Origin: Salsipaludibacter albus
GTDB lineage: Bacteria; Actinomycetota; Nitriliruptoria; Nitriliruptorales; Nitriliruptoraceae
Assembly (NCBI RefSeq): GCF_019798055.1
Contig: NZ_JAHOPH010000038.1
Coordinates: 1 to 34,090 of the forward strand
Direction: 5' to 3'
DNA length: 34,090 nt
Shown: positions 16,325 through 25,700 of the stretch, one piece after another
Position numbering within the stretch: position 1 is the stretch's first letter
How the letters are laid out: every line of letters begins with the position of its first letter
Program-made: the position numbers and the translations under genes
The notes under the pieces: model-generated
The model's input: only the letters and a program-made list of their open reading frames with translations
Told to the model about the DNA's origin: nothing
The model's database searches: none

Positions 16325-16933
16325 TCACTCGTCGTCGAGCCAGTGCACCTGGTCGCCGTTGGCCCCCAGGATCATGATGATCTCGACCGGGCCGTCGATC
16401 GTGCCGAACCAGTGCGGGGTCAGGGTCGAGAACTCGACGGCCTCCCCCGGCTCGATCGTGAAGTCGTCGTCCCCGAGGACCAGGCGCATCCGGCCGTCCA
16501 GCACGTAGAACCAGTCGCGTCCGTCGTGGACCGGGAGCGGGTCCGGCGGGGTGTCACGCCCGGCGTCGATGCGGGTTCGGTAGGCGGTCAGGGCGGTGCC
16601 CGGGCCCTGGTGGGTCAGCGGCCACATCGTCAGGCCGTCGCGCTCGATCGCGGGGCGACGCACGCGCGGGTCGGGCCGCACCGTGGGGCCGAGCAACTCG
16701 TCGACGGTCACGCCCAGGGCGCTGGCCAGGCCGGGCAGGTGGTCGACGGCGAGACGTCGCTTGCCGGATTCCAGCCGGCTGAGGGTCGAGACGTCCATCG
16801 CCGCCGCCTCGGCCACGTCCCGGAGCGTCAGCCCACGGTCGGCGCGCAGCTGGCGGAGCCGGTCACGGACGCGCTCGTCCAACTGCCTGTCAACCACGCG
16901 ATCCCCGGTCCTCGTCCGTCCTCGTGCACCCAT
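16325..16933 (-). CDS. XRE-family regulator with C-terminal cupin domain
   Basis: This protein has up to 202 residues. The N-terminal helix-turn-helix is LRQLRADRGLTLRDVAEAAA plus DVSTLSRLESGKRRLAV. A cupin sensor domain follows, with PVHDGRDWFYVLDGRMRLVLGD and PHWFGT visible. The cupin may bind a small ligand or metal. It is divergent from the CPFC flavoprotein gene and probably regulates it. Start choice is uncertain. The ATG at 16933 has no Shine-Dalgarno and overlaps a promoter-like -10, so the GTG at 16897, preceded by GGGGA, may be the true start (190 residues). Confidence 0.85.
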   Translation of the reverse strand: MGARGRTRTGDRVVDRQLDERVRDRLRQLRADRGLTLRDVAEAAAMDVSTLSRLESGKRRLAVDHLPGLASALGVTVDELLGPTVRPDPRVRRPAIERDGLTMWPLTHQGPGTALTAYRTRIDAGRDTPPDPLPVHDGRDWFYVLDGRMRLVLGDDDFTIEPGEAVEFSTLTPHWFGTIDGPVEIIMILGANGDQVHWLDDE

Positions 16934-16960
16934 CCTACGAAGTGTTTGCCATTTCAGCAA
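16932..16960 (-). promoter_or_regulatory. Promoter and possible operator for the XRE-cupin gene
   Basis: On the minus strand TTGCTG (complement of 16955-16960) and TAGGAT (complement of 16932-16937) are separated by exactly 17 bp. The stretch TTGC-N7-GCAA (16946-16960) forms an inverted repeat inside the divergent promoter region and is a candidate XRE operator that could control both directions. Confidence 0.45.
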
Positions 16961-17024
16961 TCCGACTTGCTCATTGGAACCGTCCCGGGGATGCTGGTCG
17001 CCGATCACGAGAAGGGACTCCCCC

Positions 17025-17969
17025 ATGAACATCGACGGACAGCACGTGGACGACCCGGAGGTCGTCGTCATCGGCGGCGGACCGGCCGGACTCGCGTCGG
17101 CGTTGGTGCTCGCCCGGTCGGATCGCCAGGTCGTGGTCGTCGACGCAGGCCGGCCCCGCAACGCCACGGCCGAGGGCGTGCACTCGTTCCCCACCCGGGA
17201 GGGGACGTCACCGGCCGAACTGCTGGCCCTGGGGCGCGCGGACGTCGAGCGCTACGGCGGCAGGATCGTCCGGGATCGCGTGGTCGGCGCGGACCTGGTC
17301 GACGACGGCGTGGTGCTCGCGCTCGAGGCGGCCGCCGAGGTGCGCACGCGCCGGGTGGTGCTCACGACCGGACTGGTCGACCGCCTGCCCGACGTCGCGG
17401 GGCTGGCCGACCACTGGGGTCGCGACGTCGTGCACTGCCCGTTCTGCCATGGCCACGAGGTGTCGGGGCGTCGCATCGGCGTCCTGGCGACGAACGGCGC
17501 CGCGACTCACCAGGCGATGCTGTTCCACCACCTCGCCGACGAACTGGTGCTCCTGCGACACCGGGGCGCGGACCTCGACGAGGACCTCGTCGCCCGCCTC
17601 GTCGCCGCCGGCGTGAAGGTCCAGGACGGGGAGGTGGTCGAGGTCCTCGGCGACGACAGCGGCCTGGCCGGGGTGCGCACCGCCGACGGGGCCACGATCG
17701 ACCTCGGCGCACTGGTCGTCGCACCACGCTTCGCGATCGACGTGGAGCTCGTGGGCCAGCTGGGGCTGGAACCGGTCGACCACCCGTCCGGGTTCGGCCA
17801 GCACGTCCCGTCCGGGATGGGCGGGACCACGACGGCCCCGCAGGTCCGCGTCGCCGGCAACGTGACCGACCCGATGGCCCAGGTCGTGGCATCGATGGCG
17901 CAGGGCAACCTCGCCGGAGCCCACCTGCACGCCACCTTGCTCCAGGACGACCTTCCGGCAGCGGCGTAG
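17025..17969 (+). CDS. Thioredoxin-reductase-like FAD flavoprotein with CPFC motif
   Basis: This 314-residue protein has the N-terminal FAD motif VIGGGPAGLASALVLARS and the mid-protein redox pair CPFC (Cys138, Cys141) in the position of CATC in thioredoxin reductases. The C-terminal FAD contact is VRVAGNVTDPMAQVV. The second Rossmann fold, which binds NADPH in true thioredoxin reductases, reads RIGVLATNGAATHQA and lacks a clear GxGxxA. It may therefore use oxygen or another acceptor, as in GliT/HlmI-type dithiol oxidases, or bind NAD(P)H weakly. The divergent XRE-cupin gene is the likely regulator. The Shine-Dalgarno is weak (GAAGGGA about 10 bases upstream). Confidence 0.85.
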   Translation: MNIDGQHVDDPEVVVIGGGPAGLASALVLARSDRQVVVVDAGRPRNATAEGVHSFPTREGTSPAELLALGRADVERYGGRIVRDRVVGADLVDDGVVLALEAAAEVRTRRVVLTTGLVDRLPDVAGLADHWGRDVVHCPFCHGHEVSGRRIGVLATNGAATHQAMLFHHLADELVLLRHRGADLDEDLVARLVAAGVKVQDGEVVEVLGDDSGLAGVRTADGATIDLGALVVAPRFAIDVELVGQLGLEPVDHPSGFGQHVPSGMGGTTTAPQVRVAGNVTDPMAQVVASMAQGNLAGAHLHATLLQDDLPAAA

Positions 17970-18077
17970 GAACGCAGTGGCATCGGGGGTCGAGGTGGTC
18001 GCCGGACGGCCGGACGTCCGACGTGGCCGGGCCTACGGTCGTGGCGGCCACCGCCACCGGACCCGGAGGAACACGCC

Positions 18078-18938
18078 GTGGACGAGTCGACCACCACCAT
18101 CACCACCCGCGACGGACAGGACCTGCACACCTACGTGTGGTCCCCGGAGGGACCCGCGAAGGCCGTGGTCCAGGTCCAGCACGGCCTGGCCGAACACGCC
18201 GCGCGCTACCGACGGTTCGCCGAGGCCCTCACCGACGCCGGCTACCTCGTCTACGCCGCCGACGCCCGCGGGTCCGGTCGCAGCGCCCGGGACGGGGACG
18301 GCTACGGCGGGTGGGGCGAGGACGGCTGGCTCGGGTGGGTCGACGACGTGGCACGCCTGAACGCCCGGATCCGCGAGGACGAGCCCGACCTGCCGGTGGG
18401 GTTGGTCGCCCACAGCATGGGCTCGTTCGCGACCCAGCAGTACCTGCTGGACCATCACGACGAGGTCGACGCCGTGGTCCTGTCGGGCAGCACCGAGGTT
18501 GGCTGGCTCGTCGCTGTCCTGGATTCCGACGAGCCGGCCGACCTCAGCATGTTCAACGAGCCGTTCGAGCACCGCACCGGGTTCGAGTGGCTGAGTCGCG
18601 ACGAGGCCGAGGTCGACGCCTACGTGGCAGACCCGGCCTGCGGCTGGGACGCGCCACCGCTGGCCGACATCGACACGCTGGCCGCGGCCGCCGATCCCGA
18701 CCGGATCGCCGGCATCCGCAGCGACCTGCCGATCCTGGTCGTGTCAGGTTCGCACGACCCGCTCGCGCAGGGTGGACCGGCGGTCGAGGCGCTGGGCGAG
18801 CGCTACCGGGAGGCCGGGCTGGAGGACGTGGAGGTGACGCTCTACGACGGCGCCCGCCACGAGATCCTCAACGAGACGAACCGCGACGAGGTCATTGCCG
18901 ACATCCTCTCCTTCCTCGACCGCACCCTCGTCGGGTAG
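18078..18938 (+). CDS. Alpha/beta hydrolase (serine aminopeptidase S33 / monoacylglycerol-lipase type)
   Basis: This 286-residue cytoplasmic hydrolase contains the oxyanion-loop QHGLAEHAARY typical of lysophospholipase/monoacylglycerol lipase relatives. The nucleophile elbow is AHSMGS (Ser113), with Asp227 (GSHDPLA) and His261 (ARHEIL) completing the catalytic triad. A lid region lies between residues about 140 and 200. It starts with GTG, preceded by GGAGGA seven bases upstream. Substrate not determined. No operon partner is evident: it lies 108 bp after the flavoprotein and 136 bp before the next hydrolase on the same strand. Confidence 0.88.
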   Translation: MDESTTTITTRDGQDLHTYVWSPEGPAKAVVQVQHGLAEHAARYRRFAEALTDAGYLVYAADARGSGRSARDGDGYGGWGEDGWLGWVDDVARLNARIREDEPDLPVGLVAHSMGSFATQQYLLDHHDEVDAVVLSGSTEVGWLVAVLDSDEPADLSMFNEPFEHRTGFEWLSRDEAEVDAYVADPACGWDAPPLADIDTLAAAADPDRIAGIRSDLPILVVSGSHDPLAQGGPAVEALGERYREAGLEDVEVTLYDGARHEILNETNRDEVIADILSFLDRTLVG

Positions 18939-19074
18939 GGCCCTCGGCCCCCGACGGGCGACTGACGGTCCCACCCTCACAGAGCCGGTCTCCCCTGTCC
19001 GCGGACGCTCGCGTGCGCGACGATCGAAGGCCTGGCGGTTGCGTGCCGCCCGGATCACGAGGGAAGGGATCGCC

Positions 19075-20673
19075 ATGGCCAGCCCGGCGCCTGCGAACAC
19101 CCGGGGCGAAGCCCCGCCGACCGCGCCGGTGGGTTCCACCACCGAGCGCCAAGCGCCGTCGTCCGACGCCAAGCACCTGACGCCCAGGCGGGCGCGCAGG
19201 TGGCTGCAGGGTGAGGCCGTCCGGTGGACGTCGGGCGTGCTCGCCGTCGTCGGCTGGGCGCTGGTCGTGGCCACGTGGACACCGCGTGGACCCCAGACCA
19301 CGTCGGAGGCGCTCGTGTCGATCGCGGTCAGCCTGGCCGTGGGGGCGCTGGCGGGATGGGCGTGGCGCTCTCGGTGGGCGATGCTGGCGGCACCGGTGGC
19401 CTTCGCGCTCGTGGTCGAGCTGGCCCGCATCGGCGTGGTCGGGCCGTCCGTCGACGCGATCCGCACGAGCCTCTACGGACTGTTCGCGCTGGTGTCCGGG
19501 CGGGTGGTCCACGGACTGCTGTCGCTGTTCCCGATGGCGCTCGGTGCGGCCATGGGTGCCGGATTGGCCCGCCGATCGAGCGCCGCTGTGGGCTCGCGGC
19601 GTGTCACGGCCGGCCGGGTGGGCGCGACGCTGGCCGGGCTCGCCCTGCTCGCGCTGGTCGCCGGCCTGGCCGTCCCGGCCCGCACCGCCCCGATCACCGG
19701 CACCGACGGCCTCGTGGTGGCCGGCAGCATCGCCGAGTTGACCACCGTCGAGGTCGACGGCCGCGACCTGGGGCTGATGATCCGTGGCCACGACGTGGAC
19801 AACCCCGTGATGCTGTTCCTGGCCGGCGGGCCGGGTGGCTCCGAGCTGGGCGCGATGCGGCGTCACCTGCCGGGGCTGGAGGAGCACGTCACCGTCGTCA
19901 CGTGGGACCAGCGTGGCACGGGCACGTCCTACGACGCGCTCGACCCGACCGACACGCTGACCGTCGACCGCGTCGTCGCGGACACGATCGCGGTCACCGA
20001 CCACCTGCGCGAGCGCTTCGGCCAGGACCGCATCCTGTTGGCCGGGCAGTCGTGGGGCACGACGTTGGGCGTGCTCGCGATCCAGCAGGCGCCGGAGCGC
20101 TTCAGCGGCTTCGTCGGGACGGGCCAGATGGTCAGCCAGCGCGAGACCGACCGGCTGATGTACGCGGACACGCTGGCGTGGGCCCGCGCGACCGGCCGGA
20201 CCGGACTGGCCGAGCACCTGGTCGCCATCGGTCCGCCGCCGTACGACGACATGCTGCACTACGAGCAGGTCCTGTCCAACGTCGACGTCCAGCCCTACGA
20301 CCACAGCCAGAACTCGGAGGGCGTGGGCGCGTGGTCGGAGAACTTCCTGGTCGAGGAGTACACCCTGCTGGACAAGCTGCACCTGCTGGCAGGGTTCGTC
20401 GACACCTACAGCGTCCTGTACCCGCAGTTGCAGGAGGTCGACTTCCGCGAGACCGCGACCAGCTTCGAGGTCCCGATGTTCTTCGTGCAGGGTGCCCACG
20501 AGGCCCGCGGACGCGCCGAGCTGTTCGACGACTGGTACCCGCTGGTCGAGGCCCCGACCCGGGACCTCACCACGTTCGACACGTCCGGCCACCGACCCCT
20601 GTGGGAGCAACCCGACGAGTTCGTGGACTACGTCACCGAGACCGTCCTGCCGGCAACGGCCGACGCCGGGTGA
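19075..20673 (+). CDS. Membrane-anchored alpha/beta hydrolase (proline-iminopeptidase-like)
   Basis: This protein has 532 residues. The N-terminal third holds about four to five hydrophobic segments (for example TSGVLAVVGWALVVATW and GATLAGLALLALVAGLAV). The remainder is an alpha/beta hydrolase domain, probably extracytoplasmic. Catalytic features are the oxyanion loop LAGGPGGSE, nucleophile elbow GQSWGTTLG (Ser326), acid at GAHEARG (Glu476 where Asp is usual) and His506 (SGHRPLWEQP). The motif set resembles prolyl iminopeptidase-type S33 enzymes. GGAAGGGA about 7 bases before the ATG at 19075 supports this start. It ends convergently with the DUF6174 gene. Confidence 0.85.
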   Translation: MASPAPANTRGEAPPTAPVGSTTERQAPSSDAKHLTPRRARRWLQGEAVRWTSGVLAVVGWALVVATWTPRGPQTTSEALVSIAVSLAVGALAGWAWRSRWAMLAAPVAFALVVELARIGVVGPSVDAIRTSLYGLFALVSGRVVHGLLSLFPMALGAAMGAGLARRSSAAVGSRRVTAGRVGATLAGLALLALVAGLAVPARTAPITGTDGLVVAGSIAELTTVEVDGRDLGLMIRGHDVDNPVMLFLAGGPGGSELGAMRRHLPGLEEHVTVVTWDQRGTGTSYDALDPTDTLTVDRVVADTIAVTDHLRERFGQDRILLAGQSWGTTLGVLAIQQAPERFSGFVGTGQMVSQRETDRLMYADTLAWARATGRTGLAEHLVAIGPPPYDDMLHYEQVLSNVDVQPYDHSQNSEGVGAWSENFLVEEYTLLDKLHLLAGFVDTYSVLYPQLQEVDFRETATSFEVPMFFVQGAHEARGRAELFDDWYPLVEAPTRDLTTFDTSGHRPLWEQPDEFVDYVTETVLPATADAG

Positions 20674-20730
20674 GACGCGTCGCGTGCGAACACGTCCACG
20701 AGCCGATGCCGGTCGACGCGCCTGGGCACG

Positions 20731-21978
20731 TCATTCGGTCGACGTCGGCTCCAGGGACGTCACGAGGTAGGTGATCTCGTCGTCGACGGCGTCGGGCATC
20801 GGGTCCAGGTCCGCCGACGTCGGGTACCCGAGGTCGGGGTCGTAGGCGACGGCGGCCATGCCAGTGGCGATGGTGTCGTCGATGTCCGCGAAGATCCCCT
20901 CGACCGTCAGGTCGATCCCCTGGTAGTCGTCCGCGCTGACCTCCGGCTCCGACGGTCGCACCTCGACGACCTCGCCGTCCACGACCTCGACCTCCACCTC
21001 GCCGTAGAACCCGCAGAAGCACTGGGGGTCGACCACCATCGTGTAGTCGTCGATCCCGGCGGCGTCCCAGCGAGCCCGGGCCTCTGCGAGGGCCTCATCG
21101 GGAGGAGCGTCGCCCAGTGGTCGTGCGACCGGGACGAAGTCCGACACGCCCAGCTCGACCTGGACGCTGCGATCCCAGGCCGACAGCCAGGTCGGGAAGC
21201 CGTACTCGTCGTGGAACGCCGGCGGCTCCTCGAAGGCGCCGGCGACCTCCTCGGCCCGGTCGAACACGGCCGTGATCGTGGGCGGGTCGTCGACGTCGCA
21301 GTCGGCGTCGAGGTCGACCGCCTCGGTGACCGCCCCGTCAACGACGACGACCCGGACCGGCCCAGCGCCGCACTGCCCGTACACGGTGTCGCGCTCGGAC
21401 CAGGCGATGGTCGCGGTCCACTGCGGTGGCTCGGTGGCCTCCCAGCGAGCACGGGCATCGTCCAGTTCGGCCAGCACCTCGGGGTCCGCGCTCGCCTCGG
21501 CGAGATCGCCACCGGGTGCGATCGAACCTCCCCAGTCCTCCTCCCACGCCGCGAACGTGTCGTCGTCGCGGGGCGCACTGGCATCCACGAGGACGTCACC
21601 GGCCGGCCCGTCGCCCGCGTGGTAGCGCGTGGCCGCGATCAGCCAGTCGGATTCCACCTCGCCGTCGAACCCGGGCGCCCACAGCCCGATGGACTGGCCC
21701 AGGTCATCGGTGAACCACCGGTCCACCGCGAAGGTGACCCATGGCGCCGGTCCCCCGTCGTCGACCGCGACGACCCGTCCGGCGAACGCCTGCTCCACGG
21801 GTGCGTCTGCGTCCGCGACCGTGTTGGCGAACTGGTCGTCCGGCGGGCGTTCGATGCCGGCGACAGGACCCTCGGACGGGCTGGCGGTCGGATCACCTCC
21901 CCCACCCGACGTGTCGGCCGGCGTCGCACAGCCGGCCACCAGGATGAACGTCGCCACTACCAGGACTCGCCCCACCAT
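20731..21978 (-). CDS. Lipoprotein with two DUF6174-like domains
   Basis: This 415-residue lipoprotein has signal VGRVLVVATFILV and lipobox VAGC (Cys near residue 17). It contains two copies of a DUF6174-like module. Copy one runs from ARARWEATEPPQWTATI through YGQCGAG and VRVVVVDGAVTEAV. Copy two runs from ARARWDAAGIDDYTMVV through CFCGFYG and VEVVDGEVVEV to YDPDLGYPTSADLDP. Each copy keeps a Cys-containing turn followed by a VxDGxV strand. The function of DUF6174 is unknown. The start at 21978 is preceded by GGGGAGG. It is the third gene in the strand-wise series VWA-metzincin, Ser/Thr/Pro lipoprotein, DUF6174, with a 77-bp gap before it. Confidence 0.8.
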   Translation of the reverse strand: MVGRVLVVATFILVAGCATPADTSGGGGDPTASPSEGPVAGIERPPDDQFANTVADADAPVEQAFAGRVVAVDDGGPAPWVTFAVDRWFTDDLGQSIGLWAPGFDGEVESDWLIAATRYHAGDGPAGDVLVDASAPRDDDTFAAWEEDWGGSIAPGGDLAEASADPEVLAELDDARARWEATEPPQWTATIAWSERDTVYGQCGAGPVRVVVVDGAVTEAVDLDADCDVDDPPTITAVFDRAEEVAGAFEEPPAFHDEYGFPTWLSAWDRSVQVELGVSDFVPVARPLGDAPPDEALAEARARWDAAGIDDYTMVVDPQCFCGFYGEVEVEVVDGEVVEVRPSEPEVSADDYQGIDLTVEGIFADIDDTIATGMAAVAYDPDLGYPTSADLDPMPDAVDDEITYLVTSLEPTSTE

Positions 21979-22016
21979 GTCCCACCTCCCCGTCAGGTCC
22001 ACGCACCGGGTGGGAC
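21979..22016 (-). promoter_or_regulatory. Inverted repeat masking the ribosome-binding site of the DUF6174 gene
   Basis: Eight-base arms (GTCCCACC 21979-21986 and GGTGGGAC 22009-22016) are perfectly complementary around 22 bases. In the minus-strand mRNA the arm next to the start codon overlaps the Shine-Dalgarno GGGGAGG. Folding would hide it, suggesting translational control or simply a strong leader hairpin. Confidence 0.4.
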
Positions 22017-22055
22017 GCCGCCCAGCGCCCGATGGTTCCCCGGTCCTGTCGAGGC

Positions 22056-22688
22056 CTACTCGGTCGACAGGGAGAAGCCGCCCTCGCCGGTGCTGACGCG
22101 CCACGCGGCCGGGCCGGCCACGGTGGCCTCGGCGCAGCCCTGGAGGGCGTGGGGTCCGGTGCCGCGCAGCAGGCAGACGAGGTGGTCCCCGTCGTCGACT
22201 TCGAGTGCGAACCGGCCATCCTGCACGGCCACGAGCTGGCCCGTATCGAACACCTCGGCGTCGACCAGGCCACCGACGGTGGACAGCTGGGCGGCGTCCG
22301 GCGTGAACTCGATCGCCTCCCACAGTGCGTCGACCTCGGCCGCCGGCAGCACCGCCAGCGTGGCGTCCTCCAGCGGCACGCGATCCGCGTCACCGACGTC
22401 GTCGACCGACTCGGCCGTGCCCTCGATGCGCCCGGACCCGGAGGCGGTCGACACCGACGGCGGTGTCGACGGCGAGGCCGCGGGGGTGGGCGAGGCCGCC
22501 TCGTCCGGCGTGCTGGCCGGCTCCGACGGATCCGGCGTGGTCGTGACCGGCTCGGACCGGGCCTCTGTCGACGTCGACCCCTCGGGCGACGGCGACGCGG
22601 CCGGGGTCGTCGAGCTGCCGCAGCCGGCCAGGGCGACCAGCGCGGCAGCCACGACCACTCCCCGCACGATGCGGCCTCGCGTCACCAT
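22056..22688 (-). CDS. Ser/Thr/Pro-rich lipoprotein of unknown function
   Basis: This 210-residue protein has a signal peptide (VRGVVVAAALVAL) with lipobox LAGC at about residues 20-23. A low-complexity Ser/Thr/Pro linker of about 65 residues would hold the domain away from the membrane. A C-terminal domain of about 125 residues follows, with two Cys (HLVCLL, QGCAEA) likely bridged. Its Shine-Dalgarno GGAGG lies inside the 13-bp gap after the VWA-metzincin stop, so the two genes are translated as a pair and the products may work together at the surface. Family not recognised. Confidence 0.78.
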   Translation of the reverse strand: MVTRGRIVRGVVVAAALVALAGCGSSTTPAASPSPEGSTSTEARSEPVTTTPDPSEPASTPDEAASPTPAASPSTPPSVSTASGSGRIEGTAESVDDVGDADRVPLEDATLAVLPAAEVDALWEAIEFTPDAAQLSTVGGLVDAEVFDTGQLVAVQDGRFALEVDDGDHLVCLLRGTGPHALQGCAEATVAGPAAWRVSTGEGGFSLSTE

Positions 22689-22701
22689 CGGCGACCTCCG
22701 G

Positions 22702-25700
22702 TCAGCATCCGAGCAGGCCCTGGATGCGTGCGGACCGGGCGAGCCAGTCCGCCGCAGCGGCGCTGGTCAGCCCGCTGCCGTCCTGGGCCCGGACCTCGTT
22801 GTCGAACGCACCAAGCTTGCCACAGGCCGGCTGGACCTGGTCCTCCTCGACCTTGGTCAGGGCACCGACCAACTTGGCCGCCAGCGACCGCTGCAGGCCG
22901 TCGGCCACCCCCGACGCGGCGACGTCGTCGACCAGCGCACCCAGCAGCAACGTCGGGTCGTCGACCACCGGCGGCTCGGCGACCCGCGCGATGTCGATCG
23001 TCACGGTGGCGCTGCTGGCCGCACCGCTGGAGTCGGTCGCGGTGGCGGTGACGACGTGGCGTCCCTCGGTCAGGTCGCTGGCCAACACCACCACCTCCTC
23101 CCCGGAACCCAGGACGCCGTCCCGGTCGGAACTCCAGGTCACGGCCGATCCGTCGAGCGGACCGTCCTCGGCGTCGGTGGCCACGGCCCGCAGGAAGACC
23201 GACTGCACACCGCTGAACGCCTGGCCGTCGAACGGGCTGCGGATCGACACGCCGGGAGCGTTGGTCGCGACCGAGAAGGTCCCCGAGTCGGCGAAGGACG
23301 CGCGGGTCCCGTCCGAGGTCACGACCCGGACCCGGGCCCTGCTCGACCCGGCCAGCTCCGCGCGTGGGAGGTCCAGGGTGGTCTCGGCCAGGTCCACCGC
23401 CACCGTCGTCCAGGTGGCGCCGTCGTCGACGGAGTACTGGACGGTGTGTGCCAGCGGGTCGCCGTTGGGGTCGCTGGCCTCCCAGGCCACGGCGACCGTG
23501 TCGCCGGCGAAGGTGTCGCCGGTCGCCGGGGCGGTGATCGCGACGGTCGGCGCGTTCGGGCTGGCCGCGACTGAGCCGACCTGCTGGCCGTCGCCGTCCA
23601 GCACGACGGCGGTGGTGAACTCGGGCGGGTCGGGGATGGGGATGACGAAGGCTGCCTTGCCGGCGGGCTCGTCGCCGTCCTCGGTGGCGTCCCCCTCCAT
23701 GACGACCGGCTCGAACGGCACCGACACCAGGACCTCGCCGTCCGCACCACGCAGTTCCAGCGTGTGGTCACCGGCGGGCAGCCCGATCGGCACCACGCCG
23801 GGCCGGCTCAGCAGGAACGGCTTGAAGTCCACGTCGGCCGGACCCTCGAGGTCGAACAGGCCGCGGAACCAGCCCCACAGGCCACCGCCGTCCGGCACCG
23901 GTCCCTCGGTCCAGTCGACGGCGTTGACGTCGTCGATGAACCGCGGCCAGTAGAAGGAGTCGGTCCAACGACCCTGGCTGGTGTTGTCGAACGAGTTGCA
24001 GTAGCCCATCAGTGCGAACGTCTGGTTGGGGTCGATGACCCCCAGGTCGTCGTCGCCGGCCAGCACGAAGCGGGGGTCCACGCCCCACGCCTCGGTCTCG
24101 GCATCGCCCAGCGGACCCAGAGCCGGCACGTCGGTGCCACCGATCGTCTCGGCGAACGGGTAGACCTCGGCACCACCGCCGGCACTGTTGTCGCTGCAGT
24201 AGGTCGTGCCGGTGTCGTCGGCGGCGTGGCGCTCGCCGATCGCGTGGCCCATCTCGTGCGGACCGCGGTTGCGGGCGTAGCCGAACGCGTCGACGTCCTC
24301 GGTCCCGGCCATGAACCACGACGCGGCGTTGGCCTGGATCCCGGCGGCCAGCCCGCCCCCGGCGTCGGGGATCGACCCCTGCAGGACGCCGAGGTACAGG
24401 TCGTTGATGCCGTCGTTGGATCGCGCCGTCAACAGCGACTCGTTCACGTCGCCCAGGAAGTCGTCACGACCGTCCTCGTCCTCGGGGTCGACGAACACGC
24501 GTGACAGCTCGGCGTTGGTGTGGTCGACCGAGGCGATCGGCAGGGCGGACTCGAGCCGGGCAGCCTGCTCGTCGCGCTCGGCGAAGCTGACGGTCTGGTC
24601 GTCGCCGGCGGCGTCGGTGTAGATCACCTCGACCATCCGCACGCGCGGCGTCGCGACCGGGGTGAAGCCCACCTCGGCACTGCAGGTGTCGGCCGGTGGT
24701 GCGGTCTCGGAGCAGACCACGCCGCCCCCGACCAGCTCGAGCCGCAGTTCGACGTCGCCACTGCGCCAGGCCGGGGGAAGCGCGAAGTTCAGCGACGCGT
24801 CCATGTCGGCGCGCTGCGAGACGGCGTCTGGCCCGGCCAGGACGGCGCCGCCGGAGTTGAGCGGCAGCAGCGGGCTGGACGGCAGCTCGACCCCGCCGCG
24901 GGTGCCGTAGAGACGACCGACGGCCCGGACCGGGTCGGTGTCCAGCGACTGGACGTGGGCCCGCACGATGGTGGACTTGTCGGTGACCAGCGGGACCGTG
25001 TTGCCCCAGTCCTGCACCCCCTGGTTGACCTCCAGGCCGACCAGCTCGACGGGCGCACCCAGGCAGGAGCCGGTGACGAGCGTGGCGAACTCTGCGGCGT
25101 TGCGGGCGGTCACGACCGTCCCGCCACCGAACACGACCGGACCGTAGAAGTTGCGGGCATCAGCGGCGGAGAAGAACCCGGGGTCCTCGATGGCCAGGAC
25201 CGAGTAGCGATCGACACCCGAGGACTGGGCGTTGGAGGCCGAGGACGACAGCGCCGAGGTGCTGGAGGGCGAGCCGTCGGTGGACATGCACAGCACCTGC
25301 TGGCTGTCCGGGTCCGCGGCGCCGTCGAGCTGGGCGACCCCGGCATCGATGCCCAGGTGCGGGCTGGTGCCGCCACCGTTCTGGACCATGCCACGCACCG
25401 TGGTGGTGACGCTGTCCAGGGCCGCGGCCGAGTCCAGCACCGTGGCCGGGACCTCGACGTCCACCGACGAACCCCACTGCACGACCGAGACCTTGACGGT
25501 GCCGTCGACGGGGAAGCTCACCCGGTCCTGCAGCGCGTTCGCGATGCCGGTCTTCTGGATCTCCCAGTCGGCAGCGTCGATGCTGCCCGAGCCGTCGACC
25601 AGGAAGACGAGGTCGAGCCCGGGATCCTCGGTGGTCTGCGCAGGTGCCGGCCACTGTGGCAGCAGGGTCGCGAGCAGGGCGATTGCCGCAACGAGCACGA

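Noticed and set aside
20674-20730. Terminator between the convergent hydrolase and DUF6174 genes
   Set aside because: Only short self-complementary stretches such as GACGCGTC are present; no convincing stem-loop.
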